Part shown: piece by piece, positions 34,314 through 42,729 of the stretch
Layout: every line of letters starts with the position of its first letter
Position numbering within the stretch: the stretch's first letter is position 1
DNA from: Streptomyces albicerus
GTDB taxonomy: Bacteria > Actinomycetota > Actinomycetes > Streptomycetales > Streptomycetaceae
DNA: 64,000 nucleotides
Assembly (NCBI RefSeq): GCF_008905045.1
Contig: NZ_VWMY01000038.1
Location: 43,314-107,313, forward strand
Direction of reading: 5' to 3'
The notes under the pieces: generated by a model
Told to the model about the DNA's origin: nothing
Databases searched by the model: none
The model's input: the letters and a program-made list of their open reading frames with translations, nothing else
Translations under genes and position numbers: made by a program

Positions 34314-35303
34314 ATGACCGACGACGTCCTCTTTCTCTCCCGCGACCAGGTGACGGCCCTGCTGGACACCGACGCCGCGATCCGCTCCCAGCGAGCCGCC
34401 TTCACCGCACTCGGCGACGGCACCGCCGAACTGCCCGGGAAGATCATGCATCCCAGCGGGTTCGACGACAGTGTCGTGTTCGCGTACCTCGCGCGGCTGT
34501 CCGCGGACACCGGTGCCGTCGCCAAGGTCGGCAGCGTCAATCCGGGCAACGCGGCCGCCGGGCTGCCCACCATCCACGCCGTGATCAACGCGCTCGACCC
34601 GGTCACCGGGCAGCTCGTCGCCGTCATGGACGGCACGGCGGTGACGACCCTGCGCACCGCCGCCGCCAGTGCCGTCGCCTTCGACGCACTGGCCGTCCCC
34701 GACAGCACGGAACTGGGCCTCCTCGGCTCCGGCACCCAGGCACTCGCCCACGCGCGGTGCGTCGCCCGGGTGCGGGATCTGCGGGCCGTACGGATCTGGA
34801 GCCCGGCCCCGGACCGGCGCGTACGGGCGGCGCGGCTACTGGCGGCCGAACTGGGCATCCAGGTCAAGGCCGTCGACTCGGCGGAGGAAGCCGTGGCCGG
34901 GCTGCCCATGGTCGCGGCCTGCACCCTCAGCAGCACGCCCGTCGTACGGGGCGAGTGGCTCTCGCCGGGATGCACGGTCGTCAGCGTCGGCTCCTTCGAG
35001 CCCAGCCGCAGCGAGGTCGACACCGAGGTCGCACGGCGGGCCGCGGCCGTCGTCGTCGACGACCCGGCGACCGCGGCGGAACACGCCGGCCCTGTCGTGG
35101 ACGCGCTGCACTCCAAGGCACTCGCCCACGAGGACCTGATCCCGCTCGGCGGTGTGCTCACGGGCCGCCGCCACGGACGTACGACCGCGCAGGACATCGT
35201 CTACTACAACAGCGTCGGCCTCGGGATTCAGGACGCCGCGGCGGCCTGGGCCGTGATCGACGCCGCGCGGGGACACGCCCGCGGAGGGGAGTCGCAGCCA
35301 TGA
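34314..35303 (+). CDS. Ornithine cyclodeaminase / mu-crystallin family enzyme
   Basis: A 329-residue OCD-fold protein. The N-terminal dimer domain includes KIMHPSG and KVGSVNPGN, and the NAD loop is GLLGSGTQALAHARCVA. The family contains ornithine and lysine cyclodeaminases, imine (ketimine) reductases and alanine dehydrogenase. GGGAAGGGGGA precedes the ATG. It overlaps the FAD oxidase by 4 bp and is followed by two saccharopine-dehydrogenase homologues. Lysine, pipecolate or piperideine-carboxylate chemistry is therefore likely, but the exact reaction is open. Confidence 0.85.
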   Translation: MTDDVLFLSRDQVTALLDTDAAIRSQRAAFTALGDGTAELPGKIMHPSGFDDSVVFAYLARLSADTGAVAKVGSVNPGNAAAGLPTIHAVINALDPVTGQLVAVMDGTAVTTLRTAAASAVAFDALAVPDSTELGLLGSGTQALAHARCVARVRDLRAVRIWSPAPDRRVRAARLLAAELGIQVKAVDSAEEAVAGLPMVAACTLSSTPVVRGEWLSPGCTVVSVGSFEPSRSEVDTEVARRAAAVVVDDPATAAEHAGPVVDALHSKALAHEDLIPLGGVLTGRRHGRTTAQDIVYYNSVGLGIQDAAAAWAVIDAARGHARGGESQP

Positions 35304-36454
35304 CCGGCGTGCCCGGGCGTGCGGGGGTCGTCATCATCGGCGGCGGGGTGATGGGCGCGAGCATCGCCTACCACCTCGCGCGGGCCGGAGTGCCCGACGT
35401 GGTGCTGGTGGAGCGGGACGAACTCGCGTCCGGGTCCACCTCGCGGGCCGCGGGCGGGGTCCGCGCACAGTTCTCCGACGAGCTCAACATCCGGCTGGGC
35501 GCGCGGAGCCTGGAGGCGTTCGCCCGCTTCGGCGAGGAGACGGGCCACGACATCGGGCTGCACCGCGTCGGCTATCTCTTCCTGCTGTCGACACCCGAGG
35601 AGGTCGAGGCGTTCGAGGCCGGGGTCCGGCTGCAGAACGGCCTCGGCGTGCCCAGCCGCATGATGGCTCCGGCCGAGGCACAGCGTCTCTCGCCGCTGAT
35701 CACCACCGACGGGCTGCTCGCCGCCGCGTTCTCCCCGGACGACGGCCACTGCACGCCCGAGGCCGTGGTGCACGGATACGCGGCCGCCGCCCGCCGCCAC
35801 GGCGCGACCGTCGTACGGCACTGCGAGGTCACCGGCATCGAGACGCGCGGCGACGACATCACGGCCGTTGTCACGCGCCTGGGCCGTATCGACACGTCGG
35901 CCGTCGTCTGCGCGGCGGGCGCCTGGTCGCGGGCCGTCGGCGCGATGGCCGGCGTGGACCTCCCGGTGGAGCCGCTGCGCCGCCAGATCGCCGTCACCGA
36001 ACCGGTCCCGGACCTCCCGCCCGACCTCCCCATGACCATCGACTTCAACAGCAGCCTCTACTTCCACACCGAGGGTCCGGGCCTGCTCGTCGGCATGTCC
36101 GACCCCGACGAGACCACCGGCTTCGCCACCGAGACCCACGACCGCTGGATCCCCCGCCTCTGCGAGGCCATGGAGCACCGCGCCCCGGCCCTGCTCGACC
36201 TGCGCAGGACGGGCGGCTGGGCCGGCCTGTACGAGATCACCCCGGACCACAACGCCCTGATCGGCGAGGCGAGTTCGGTGTCCCGCTTCCTGTACGCGAC
36301 CGGATTCTCCGGGCACGGCTTCCTCCAGGGACCCGCCGTCGGCGAGGTCGTCCGCGACCTGTACCTGGGGCATGATCCCTTCGTCGACATCACCCCGCTG
36401 CGTGCCGAACGGTTCGCCGTCGATGCCCTGCGACCGGAGGTCAACTGCGTATGA
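35300..36454 (+). CDS. FAD-dependent amino-acid oxidase/dehydrogenase (DAO family)
   Basis: A 384-residue flavoenzyme. FAD-binding GGGVMGASIAYHLARAG begins at about residue 13, followed by VERDELASGSTSRAAGGVRAQF, where the covalent or ADP-contacting region of sarcosine oxidase beta/DadA-like enzymes lies. The C-terminal GWAGLYEITPDHNALIGE and TGFSGHGFLQGPAVGEVV motifs are typical of glycine/sarcosine/proline-type oxidases. It overlaps both neighbours by 4 bp (ATGA). In this operon it could oxidise saccharopine, pipecolate or a related secondary amine. Confidence 0.88.
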   Translation: MTGVPGRAGVVIIGGGVMGASIAYHLARAGVPDVVLVERDELASGSTSRAAGGVRAQFSDELNIRLGARSLEAFARFGEETGHDIGLHRVGYLFLLSTPEEVEAFEAGVRLQNGLGVPSRMMAPAEAQRLSPLITTDGLLAAAFSPDDGHCTPEAVVHGYAAAARRHGATVVRHCEVTGIETRGDDITAVVTRLGRIDTSAVVCAAGAWSRAVGAMAGVDLPVEPLRRQIAVTEPVPDLPPDLPMTIDFNSSLYFHTEGPGLLVGMSDPDETTGFATETHDRWIPRLCEAMEHRAPALLDLRRTGGWAGLYEITPDHNALIGEASSVSRFLYATGFSGHGFLQGPAVGEVVRDLYLGHDPFVDITPLRAERFAVDALRPEVNCV

Positions 36455-37512
36455 CCGAGCTCCACCTGTGGCTGCGCCACGAGACCCGTACGACCGAGCG
36501 ACGCACCCCGATCGTGCCGTCCGACGCCCGGCGGCTCATCGAGAACGGCGTGACGCTCACCGTCGAGGAGTCCCCGCAGCGGGTCTTCCCGGCAGAGGCG
36601 TACGCGGCCGTGGGGTGCCGTGTCGTGGAGGCCGACTCCTGGGCCGTCGCGCCGTTGGACGCGGTGATCGTCGGCCTCAAGGAACTCCCGGACGAGCCAC
36701 GTGAGTTGAGGCACCGTCATGTCTTCTTCGGGCACGCGTACAAGGCGCAGCCCGGGGCCGAGGCGTTGCTGCGCCGGTTCGTCGCCGGGGGCGGGGCGCT
36801 GCTCGACCTCGAGTATCTGGTGGACGACAACGGGCGCAGGCTCGCCGCCTTCGGCTACTGGGCGGGTTATGTGGGCGCGGCCCTCGCGGTACTGCACCAC
36901 CGGGGCAGGCTGACGGCTCCACTGCGGCCCACGTCGAAGGAGGAACTGGACGAGGCACTCCAACCGGCCCCCGGAGACGACCGGTTCACCTCGCTCGTGA
37001 TCGGCGCCCTCGGCCGCTCGGGGCGCGGTGCGCGGGTCGCCCTCGCCGAGGCCGGGCTCGACCCCACCTGCTGGGACCTCGCCGAGACCCGCGACCTGGA
37101 CCGACCGGCCCTGCTGCAGCACGAGCTGATGGTGAACACCGTGCTCACCACCGGACCGGTCACCCCGTTCCTCACGGACAAGGACCTGACCGAACCGGGC
37201 CGCCGACTGCGCACGGTGTGCGACGTGACCTGCGACGTCGGCTCCCCCTACAACGTCCTGCCGGTCTACGACACGGTCACCGACTGGACGAATCCCGTAC
37301 GACGCCTCCACGAGCGGCCCGCCCTCGACCTCATAGCCATCGACAACCTGCCGTCCCTGCTCCCGGAGGAGGCGAGCACGGGCTTCTCGGGGTCGCTGGC
37401 ACCGTTGCTGATGGAGTTCGGAGTGGGCGGTGCCTGGGGGCGCTGTCTGGATCGGTTCAACGAGACCTGCCGTGAACTCGGCCTGGTGGAAGGGGAGTTC
37501 CGAGATGCCTGA
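36451..37512 (+). CDS. Saccharopine dehydrogenase (NAD+, L-lysine-forming) homologue, LYS1-like
   Basis: A 353-residue protein. The N-terminus LRHETRTTERRTPIVPSDARRLIENG matches the alanine-dehydrogenase-like N-domain of fungal LYS1, including the lysine/histidine region KAQPGAEALLRRF. CDVTCDVGSPYNVLP and IDNLPSLLPEEAS are family signatures. LYS1 interconverts lysine plus 2-oxoglutarate and saccharopine. The dinucleotide motif here is atypical (VIGALGRSGRGA). It overlaps the next gene by 8 bp. Confidence 0.87.
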   Translation: MTELHLWLRHETRTTERRTPIVPSDARRLIENGVTLTVEESPQRVFPAEAYAAVGCRVVEADSWAVAPLDAVIVGLKELPDEPRELRHRHVFFGHAYKAQPGAEALLRRFVAGGGALLDLEYLVDDNGRRLAAFGYWAGYVGAALAVLHHRGRLTAPLRPTSKEELDEALQPAPGDDRFTSLVIGALGRSGRGARVALAEAGLDPTCWDLAETRDLDRPALLQHELMVNTVLTTGPVTPFLTDKDLTEPGRRLRTVCDVTCDVGSPYNVLPVYDTVTDWTNPVRRLHERPALDLIAIDNLPSLLPEEASTGFSGSLAPLLMEFGVGGAWGRCLDRFNETCRELGLVEGEFRDA

Positions 37513-38680
37513 GACCGCCGCCGTACCTGCCGCCGTCCCCGCCTCCGGCACGGTCCACTGGATCGGCGCGGGCCTGTCCACGGGCAGCGGTCTCGCCGCG
37601 CTGTGCGACGCCGCCGACCGCGTACGCCTGTGGCATCGCACCGAGGAGCGCGCGGCGCAGAGCCTGGGCGCCCTGGGCCTCGCCGGCCGTGCCGAGCCCC
37701 GCGCCTACACGCTCCCGGCCCTCACGGCCGAGCTGGCACCCGGCGACGTGGTGGTGTCCATGCTCCCGGCCCCCGAACACGCACCGCTGCTCGCCGCCTG
37801 CGTGACCCGCAAGGCCCACTTCGCCTGCTCCAGTTACGTGTCGGAAGCGGTCCTGGACCAGGTCCCGGCCGCCACGGCGGCCGGCATCGTCGTCCTCACC
37901 GAGGCAGGCCTCGACCCGGGCATCGACCATCTCTTCGCGCACAGCCTCATCGCCCGTGCCCGCGAGGAGATCGGCGCCGACACAGCCGCCGAGGTCGGCC
38001 TCACCTCGTACTGCGGCGGGATTCCGGCCGTGCCGAACGACTTCAAGTACCGGTTCAGCTGGGCCCCGGCCGGCGTCCTCAACGCCCTTCGCTCGCCCGC
38101 CCGTTACATCGAGGGTGGCGCCGAGACGACCGCCCTCCGCCCCTGGGAGGTCACGCGCCCCCATGTGGTGGACGGCGAACCGTTCGAGGTCTACCCGAAC
38201 CGCGACAGCATCCCCTTCGTCGACCAGTACGGACTGCCGTCGGCCTGGAAGCCCCAGACCTTCATCCGCGGCACGCTCCGCCTCGACGGGTGGCTCGACG
38301 CCTGGCAGCCGGTCTTCGAGGAACTCCGGCACGGCGACGACCAGCGGATCACCGCGCTGGCCCAGGAATTGGCGACCCGCTACCCGACGACCGACGCAGA
38401 CCGCGACCGGGTCGTCCTGGCCGTCTCCCTCGACGTACGCGACGGCACAGGGCGCGCGTGGTCGGGGCGCTATCTGCTGGACATGCGGGGCGACGCCGAG
38501 GAGAGCGCGATGGCCCGCTGCGTGTCGCGAACGCTGGCACTCGGCGTGCGGCGGATTCTGGGGGGAGGCCTGCCGCCCGGCCTCAACCGAGCCGCGGAGA
38601 CCGCGGCGCGTTCGGAGGAGTGGCTCACCGAACTGGCCGCAAACGGGATCGACTTCACGCTGCAGGCCCGCTGTACGTGA
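37505..38680 (+). CDS. Saccharopine dehydrogenase/reductase homologue, LYS9-like (L-glutamate-forming type)
   Basis: A 391-residue protein of the Sacchrp_dh_NADP plus Sacchrp_dh_C families. The Rossmann region HWIGAGLSTGSGLAALC is degenerate compared with GxGxxG. VVSMLPAPEHAPLLAACV and TEAGLDPGIDHLFAH are clear LYS9/AASS signatures, and SYCGGIPA is the C-domain motif. LYS9 links saccharopine with 2-aminoadipate semialdehyde and glutamate. Having LYS1- and LYS9-like genes adjacent suggests a complete saccharopine route, used for lysine breakdown or to make an aminoadipate/pipecolate building block. Confidence 0.87.
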   Translation: MPETAAVPAAVPASGTVHWIGAGLSTGSGLAALCDAADRVRLWHRTEERAAQSLGALGLAGRAEPRAYTLPALTAELAPGDVVVSMLPAPEHAPLLAACVTRKAHFACSSYVSEAVLDQVPAATAAGIVVLTEAGLDPGIDHLFAHSLIARAREEIGADTAAEVGLTSYCGGIPAVPNDFKYRFSWAPAGVLNALRSPARYIEGGAETTALRPWEVTRPHVVDGEPFEVYPNRDSIPFVDQYGLPSAWKPQTFIRGTLRLDGWLDAWQPVFEELRHGDDQRITALAQELATRYPTTDADRDRVVLAVSLDVRDGTGRAWSGRYLLDMRGDAEESAMARCVSRTLALGVRRILGGGLPPGLNRAAETAARSEEWLTELAANGIDFTLQARCT

Positions 38681-38763
38681 ACTCCGGGGCCTGTCAGGGC
38701 CTTTGACGTAAGAAAGCTGCCGCTACCGTTGATCCCAAAGGGTGTCGGGGACGGGGAGTGCGG

Positions 38764-40887
38764 ATGTTGGAGCCCATGTCGGTGGCCGCCGTGGCGGGCG
38801 TGCTCGGGGCCGTCGGCTCCGGGATGGCCAACGAGGCCGGGAAGTGGGCCTGGGAGTCGGCCGGCGGGCTGGTGCGGAGGATCGCCGGGCGGGAGGTGGC
38901 CGCGCCGGGGAACCCGGACGAGGTGGCGGCCGTGGCACGGGTCGTGTCCGAGGGAGTGCGCAGGGATCCCCAACTCGCGCGGGCCTGGGTCGAGTTCGCG
39001 GGCGGAGTGCGGGCCCCTGGCGTCGTCGTCGGCCGGCCTTGTCTGCCCCCTTCCATACGGTCCTTCACCGACCGGCGGGACGCGTTGAAGCGACTCGACG
39101 AGGAAGCGCGGCGCAAGGCCGACGGACGGCCCCGGCTCGCTCTGCTGTACGGCCCGGAGGGGATGGGCGTCACTACGCTCGCCAAGCACTGGGGAGTGCG
39201 GGCGGCCGAGCGCTTCCCGGACGGCCAGATCTATGTGGACCTGCGCGGCGGCGGCACCGGCACGCCCCTCGACGCGGCGCGGGTGCTCGGCGAGGTGTTA
39301 CGGCAACTCGGCCTGCCGGACGAGGAGTTGCCGCCCGCCTTCACCGAGCGGCAAGAGCTCTTCCGGCGGTACGCGGCCGACCGGCGGCTGCTGGTCATCC
39401 TCGACCACGCGCGATCCGCCGCCCAGGTCGAACCCGTGATCGGCTCCGCACCCGAGGTCTTCACGATCGTCGGCGCCCGGCACCGCCCGACGGGTCTCGA
39501 CGCCTTGCCGATCCCCGTCGGGCCGCTCACCGAACGGGACTCGGAGCGGCTGCTGGCGGCCCTCGTGGACAAGTCCGCGATCGCCGCCGCCCGCGCCACG
39601 ATGCCGTCCCTGCTGGCCCGGTGCGCCGGTTCGCCGTATGCCATCAAGGCCGCCGCGCCCCGTCTCTTCGCGGCCACACAGGAGGCCTCGGCGGTGTCCC
39701 CCGAGACCGATCCCGTACGCGCCGCCGCCGAGGACTCCTACCGGATGCTGACGCCCGGCGTGGCGCGGCTCTACCGGCTGGCCGCGCTCTGCGATCTGCC
39801 CGCGCTCGACGCCGCGGGCGCCGCGCGGGCCGCCGGCACCCAACCGGCCGAGGCGGAAGGGTGGTTGGAGGAACTCGCCGACACCATGCTGCTGGAGCGC
39901 GTGGACGACGGGCGCTACCAGTACCGCGAGGGCGTACGCGCGCACGCCGAGGCGGTCGCCGCACGGGAGGACGGGATCGTCGCCTGCTCGGCGGCGATGA
40001 ACCGGACCGTCGAGGGGTATCTGCTGCGGGCCGTGAGCGCGGCGAGGGCGGTGCTGCCGGAGAGCTGGCGGATCCCGGAACTTCCCGCCGGGGCGGTCGC
40101 GGTGCCGTACGCCGACCGCGGTGAGGCACTCGATGCGCTCGCGGCCGAGGCGGGCAACCTGGTGCGAGTGATGGGCCTCGCCGACGAGTTCGGCGACGGC
40201 GACACCGTCGTACGGCTGGGCCGGGCGCTGTGGCCGCTCCAGCTCAAGGCCGGTCACCATGACGTCCTGCTGCCCGCACTGCGCATCGCCGTACGGGTGG
40301 CCGACGAGCGGTTCCCCGGCACGCGCGAGGCCGGGGCCCTTCATGCCCAACTCGCCCACACTCTCACCGAGTTGCGCCTGTGGGACGAGGCCGAGCGCGA
40401 GGCGGTCGCCGCCGCACGGGACGAGCGCGCCGCCGGGCATCCGCGCGGCCACGCCTCCGCTGTGGAGTTCCTGGGGCTGCTGCGGCTACGGCAGTGGCGG
40501 TTCCAGGAAGCGTACGGCTGCTTCGAGGAGTCGTACGGGATCTACGCGGGCATCGGTCCCGAGGACGAGGGCGCCGGTGATCTGCCGCGTGCCCTCGCCT
40601 TGTTGGAGCGCCACCGGGGACGGGCGCTGCGCGGGCTGCAGCGGCGGGAGGAGGCAGGGGAGCGGCTGGAGCGGGCGCTGGCGTTCTTCAGGGAGAGCGG
40701 CGAGGCCTACAACACGGCGCGCACCCTCACCGACCTCGCCGAAACCCGCCTGGACGGCGAGGAGTTCACGGAGGCGCTGCCGCTGATCGACGAGGCGATC
40801 GCCGCGCTCGCGGAGGAGAAGGCGGAGTATCACCTCGCGTATCTGCGGGTGCTCCGGGAGCGGTGCGTCGGCGTCAGGCCGGAGTGA
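38764..40887 (+). CDS. STAND/NB-ARC-like protein with TPR C-terminus and altered Walker A
   Basis: A 707-residue protein. N-terminal helical region (1-90), an NB-ARC-type ATPase module (about 95-330), winged-helix-like region (about 330-420) and TPR-like helical repeats (about 480-700). The P-loop reads GPEGMGVTT (130-138): the invariant lysine is Val136. Walker B reads LLVILDHA. Such proteins (AfsR-, GutR- and NLR-like) normally switch on ATP binding; loss of the lysine suggests an ADP-locked or degenerate switch. The ATG is chosen with GGGGAG 8 bp upstream. Role unknown; regulation or phage defence are both possible. Confidence 0.8.
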   Translation: MLEPMSVAAVAGVLGAVGSGMANEAGKWAWESAGGLVRRIAGREVAAPGNPDEVAAVARVVSEGVRRDPQLARAWVEFAGGVRAPGVVVGRPCLPPSIRSFTDRRDALKRLDEEARRKADGRPRLALLYGPEGMGVTTLAKHWGVRAAERFPDGQIYVDLRGGGTGTPLDAARVLGEVLRQLGLPDEELPPAFTERQELFRRYAADRRLLVILDHARSAAQVEPVIGSAPEVFTIVGARHRPTGLDALPIPVGPLTERDSERLLAALVDKSAIAAARATMPSLLARCAGSPYAIKAAAPRLFAATQEASAVSPETDPVRAAAEDSYRMLTPGVARLYRLAALCDLPALDAAGAARAAGTQPAEAEGWLEELADTMLLERVDDGRYQYREGVRAHAEAVAAREDGIVACSAAMNRTVEGYLLRAVSAARAVLPESWRIPELPAGAVAVPYADRGEALDALAAEAGNLVRVMGLADEFGDGDTVVRLGRALWPLQLKAGHHDVLLPALRIAVRVADERFPGTREAGALHAQLAHTLTELRLWDEAEREAVAAARDERAAGHPRGHASAVEFLGLLRLRQWRFQEAYGCFEESYGIYAGIGPEDEGAGDLPRALALLERHRGRALRGLQRREEAGERLERALAFFRESGEAYNTARTLTDLAETRLDGEEFTEALPLIDEAIAALAEEKAEYHLAYLRVLRERCVGVRPE

Positions 40888-42648
40888 CCCGTACGCGGTG
40901 AACGGCCGTGCCGGTACGGACGGTCAGGCCCTCGGCGATCAGCTCCTCCACCGCCTTGCCCGCCGCCAGCCAGGCGTGCAGGGCGGAGGCGTACGCGGCG
41001 GGATCGGCCGTCGACTCGGCTGTGAGACAGAGGAGTCGGCCCGCACGCGTGCGCACCGTGCAGGAGTCGGGACCGGTCACATAGGCGGCCAGGGCGCAGT
41101 GCGGGTGACGGACGAGGACCTCGGCCGTCCAGCGCGCCGGTGGGCCGAAGCGGGGGTCGGCGGCGGATCCCTCGCGGAACACCACGTCGGCCAGGGCGAG
41201 TTGAGCCGGGTCCCTGGTGTCCTCGTGTACGGCCAGATGCGTCTCGCCGTCGCCGGGCGGGCCGGAGCGCGGGTCGGCGTACCGCTCGACCGCGACCTCG
41301 CCCGCACCCGGCAGCCAGGTCATCACCCTCAACGGGGCCGTGCGGGACGGGGGTTCGTACGGAGGCAGGGGAAGGGGCTCGAGGAGAGCGGGCTCCTCCG
41401 GCTCGGGGAGACCCAGCTGCCGGTAGAAGTGGCGGCGCAGCAGGGCAGCCGACCGGCCGGGCTGCGACGTGGTGAACTCGGCCGGCCCTGCGAGGGGTTG
41501 GTGCTCGGTCAGGAGGGCGTCCAGCTGCGAACGCAGGGGAGTCGTGGGATCGAGGCGAGGCGCGTCCCGTACGAAATCCGAGATCGGCGCGTCGGGGTCG
41601 AGAGCCGAAAGCGGTGCGGCCCCCAGGAGCACGGGCGTACCGAGGGCCGCGGCGTAGTACGTGACCGAGCCGTGGTCGCCGATCACCACGTCCGCGGCGA
41701 GCAGCGCCTGGCGCCAGCCGTCGACGGGGTCGATCAGGGTGAGTCCGGCCCGGCGGGCGCGGTCCAGCCAGACGCGGATCTGGCCGGGGCGGTGGCCGTA
41801 CCAGATGTTGGGGTGCAGGACGGCCGCGACGCGGTACTCGTCGGCAGGGAGTTCGGAGGTCAGCCGGGGGAGGAGCGCCGGCAGGACGTCGTCACCGCCG
41901 TCACCGAACAACGATTCGGTGTGCCAGGTGGAGTTGAGGAGGACGAGCCGCTGGCCGGGGTGCGTGCCGAGGGCCCGGCGAAAGCGCTCGCGCTGCTCGC
42001 GCGCCGCCAGGAGGCGGTCGAAGCACGGGTCTCCGGCGAGCACCGCCGTGTGCACCGCCTCAGGACAGGCCGCCCGCAACCGTTCCAACTGCTCCGGATG
42101 CGACAACACGAGCGCGTCCGCGACAGGCCTGCCGTCCTCGGCCAGCAGCCACTCCCGCGAAAGCCCGAACACGGGCGCGCTCCCGGCTCCCGGCTCCCGG
42201 CTCCCGGCTCCCGGCTCCCGGCTCCCGGCTCCCGGCTCCCGGCTCCCGGCTCCCGGCTCCCGGCTCCCGGCGTTGCCAGCCTTTTAGTGTAGCCGACACC
42301 GTGGGACAATACGGTCAAACTGCCTGAAAGGGCGGCGAGTTGGCCGCCGAAGCTCGCCGAGATGGCCAGCTTCACCGGCGTACGGACCGCCTGTTCCCAC
42401 GGCACGACCGGCACGTCGACCTTCGCGAACAGCTCGGCGAGGCCCGCGCGGAACGCGGAGGAGCCCGGAGTCGTCGCGAGGAAGTGCACCCGGAAGTCGT
42501 CGTAGAACAGCGGCAGGATGTCCAGCAGCCGAGTCGCCGCGGTGACGTTGTGCACGACGAGCAGCACCGGAAGGCTGTCCCGCGTGATCCACCGAGCGGC
42601 GTCGTCCCCGACAGGCACCCGTATCCAGCCGTCCCGCCCCGCATCCAT
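40874..42648 (-). pseudogene. CDP-glycerol glycerophosphotransferase-like gene, out of frame at a 7-bp repeat (possibly phase-variable)
   Basis: From ATG 42648 (GGAGGG upstream) the first 115 or so residues (LPVLLVVHNVTAATRLLDILPLF to LSHGVGYTKRLA) form the first GT-B-like half. Then 13 copies of a 7-bp unit intervene. The second half (FGLSREWLLAEDGRP, LNSTWHTESLFG, VLHPNIWYGHRP, VVIGDHGSVTYYAAALGTP) continues to 40874 in another frame. IGDHGSV matches the TagF-type substrate motif. The total is 1775 bp: adding one unit, or removing two, restores a single frame of about 590 codons. As given the gene is off; a GTG at 42172 could still start the C-terminal part. The 3' end overlaps the STAND gene by 14 bp. 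Confidence 0.8.
42181..42271. repeat. Simple sequence repeat, 13 perfect copies of TCCCGGC
   Basis: Exactly 91 bp of the heptamer TCCCGGC (GCCGGGA on the coding strand), inside the CDP-glycerol-transferase-like gene. Because 7 is not a multiple of 3, each gain or loss shifts the frame. All three frames of the repeat encode the same heptapeptide cycle (AGSREPG) without stops, so the array can change length freely without creating internal stops. Slipped-strand mispairing would be expected. Confidence 0.95.
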
Positions 42649-42729
42649 CCCGCGCCCTCCGAAGAACCGCCCCCTCGGGCACCATCCATGTGATCGGGCA
42701 ACGATAGTCAATGAGTCGACACGCCCCGC

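Noticed and set aside
42181..42271. CRISPR-like array
   Set aside because: The units are 7 bp and contiguous, with no spacers; it is a simple sequence repeat.
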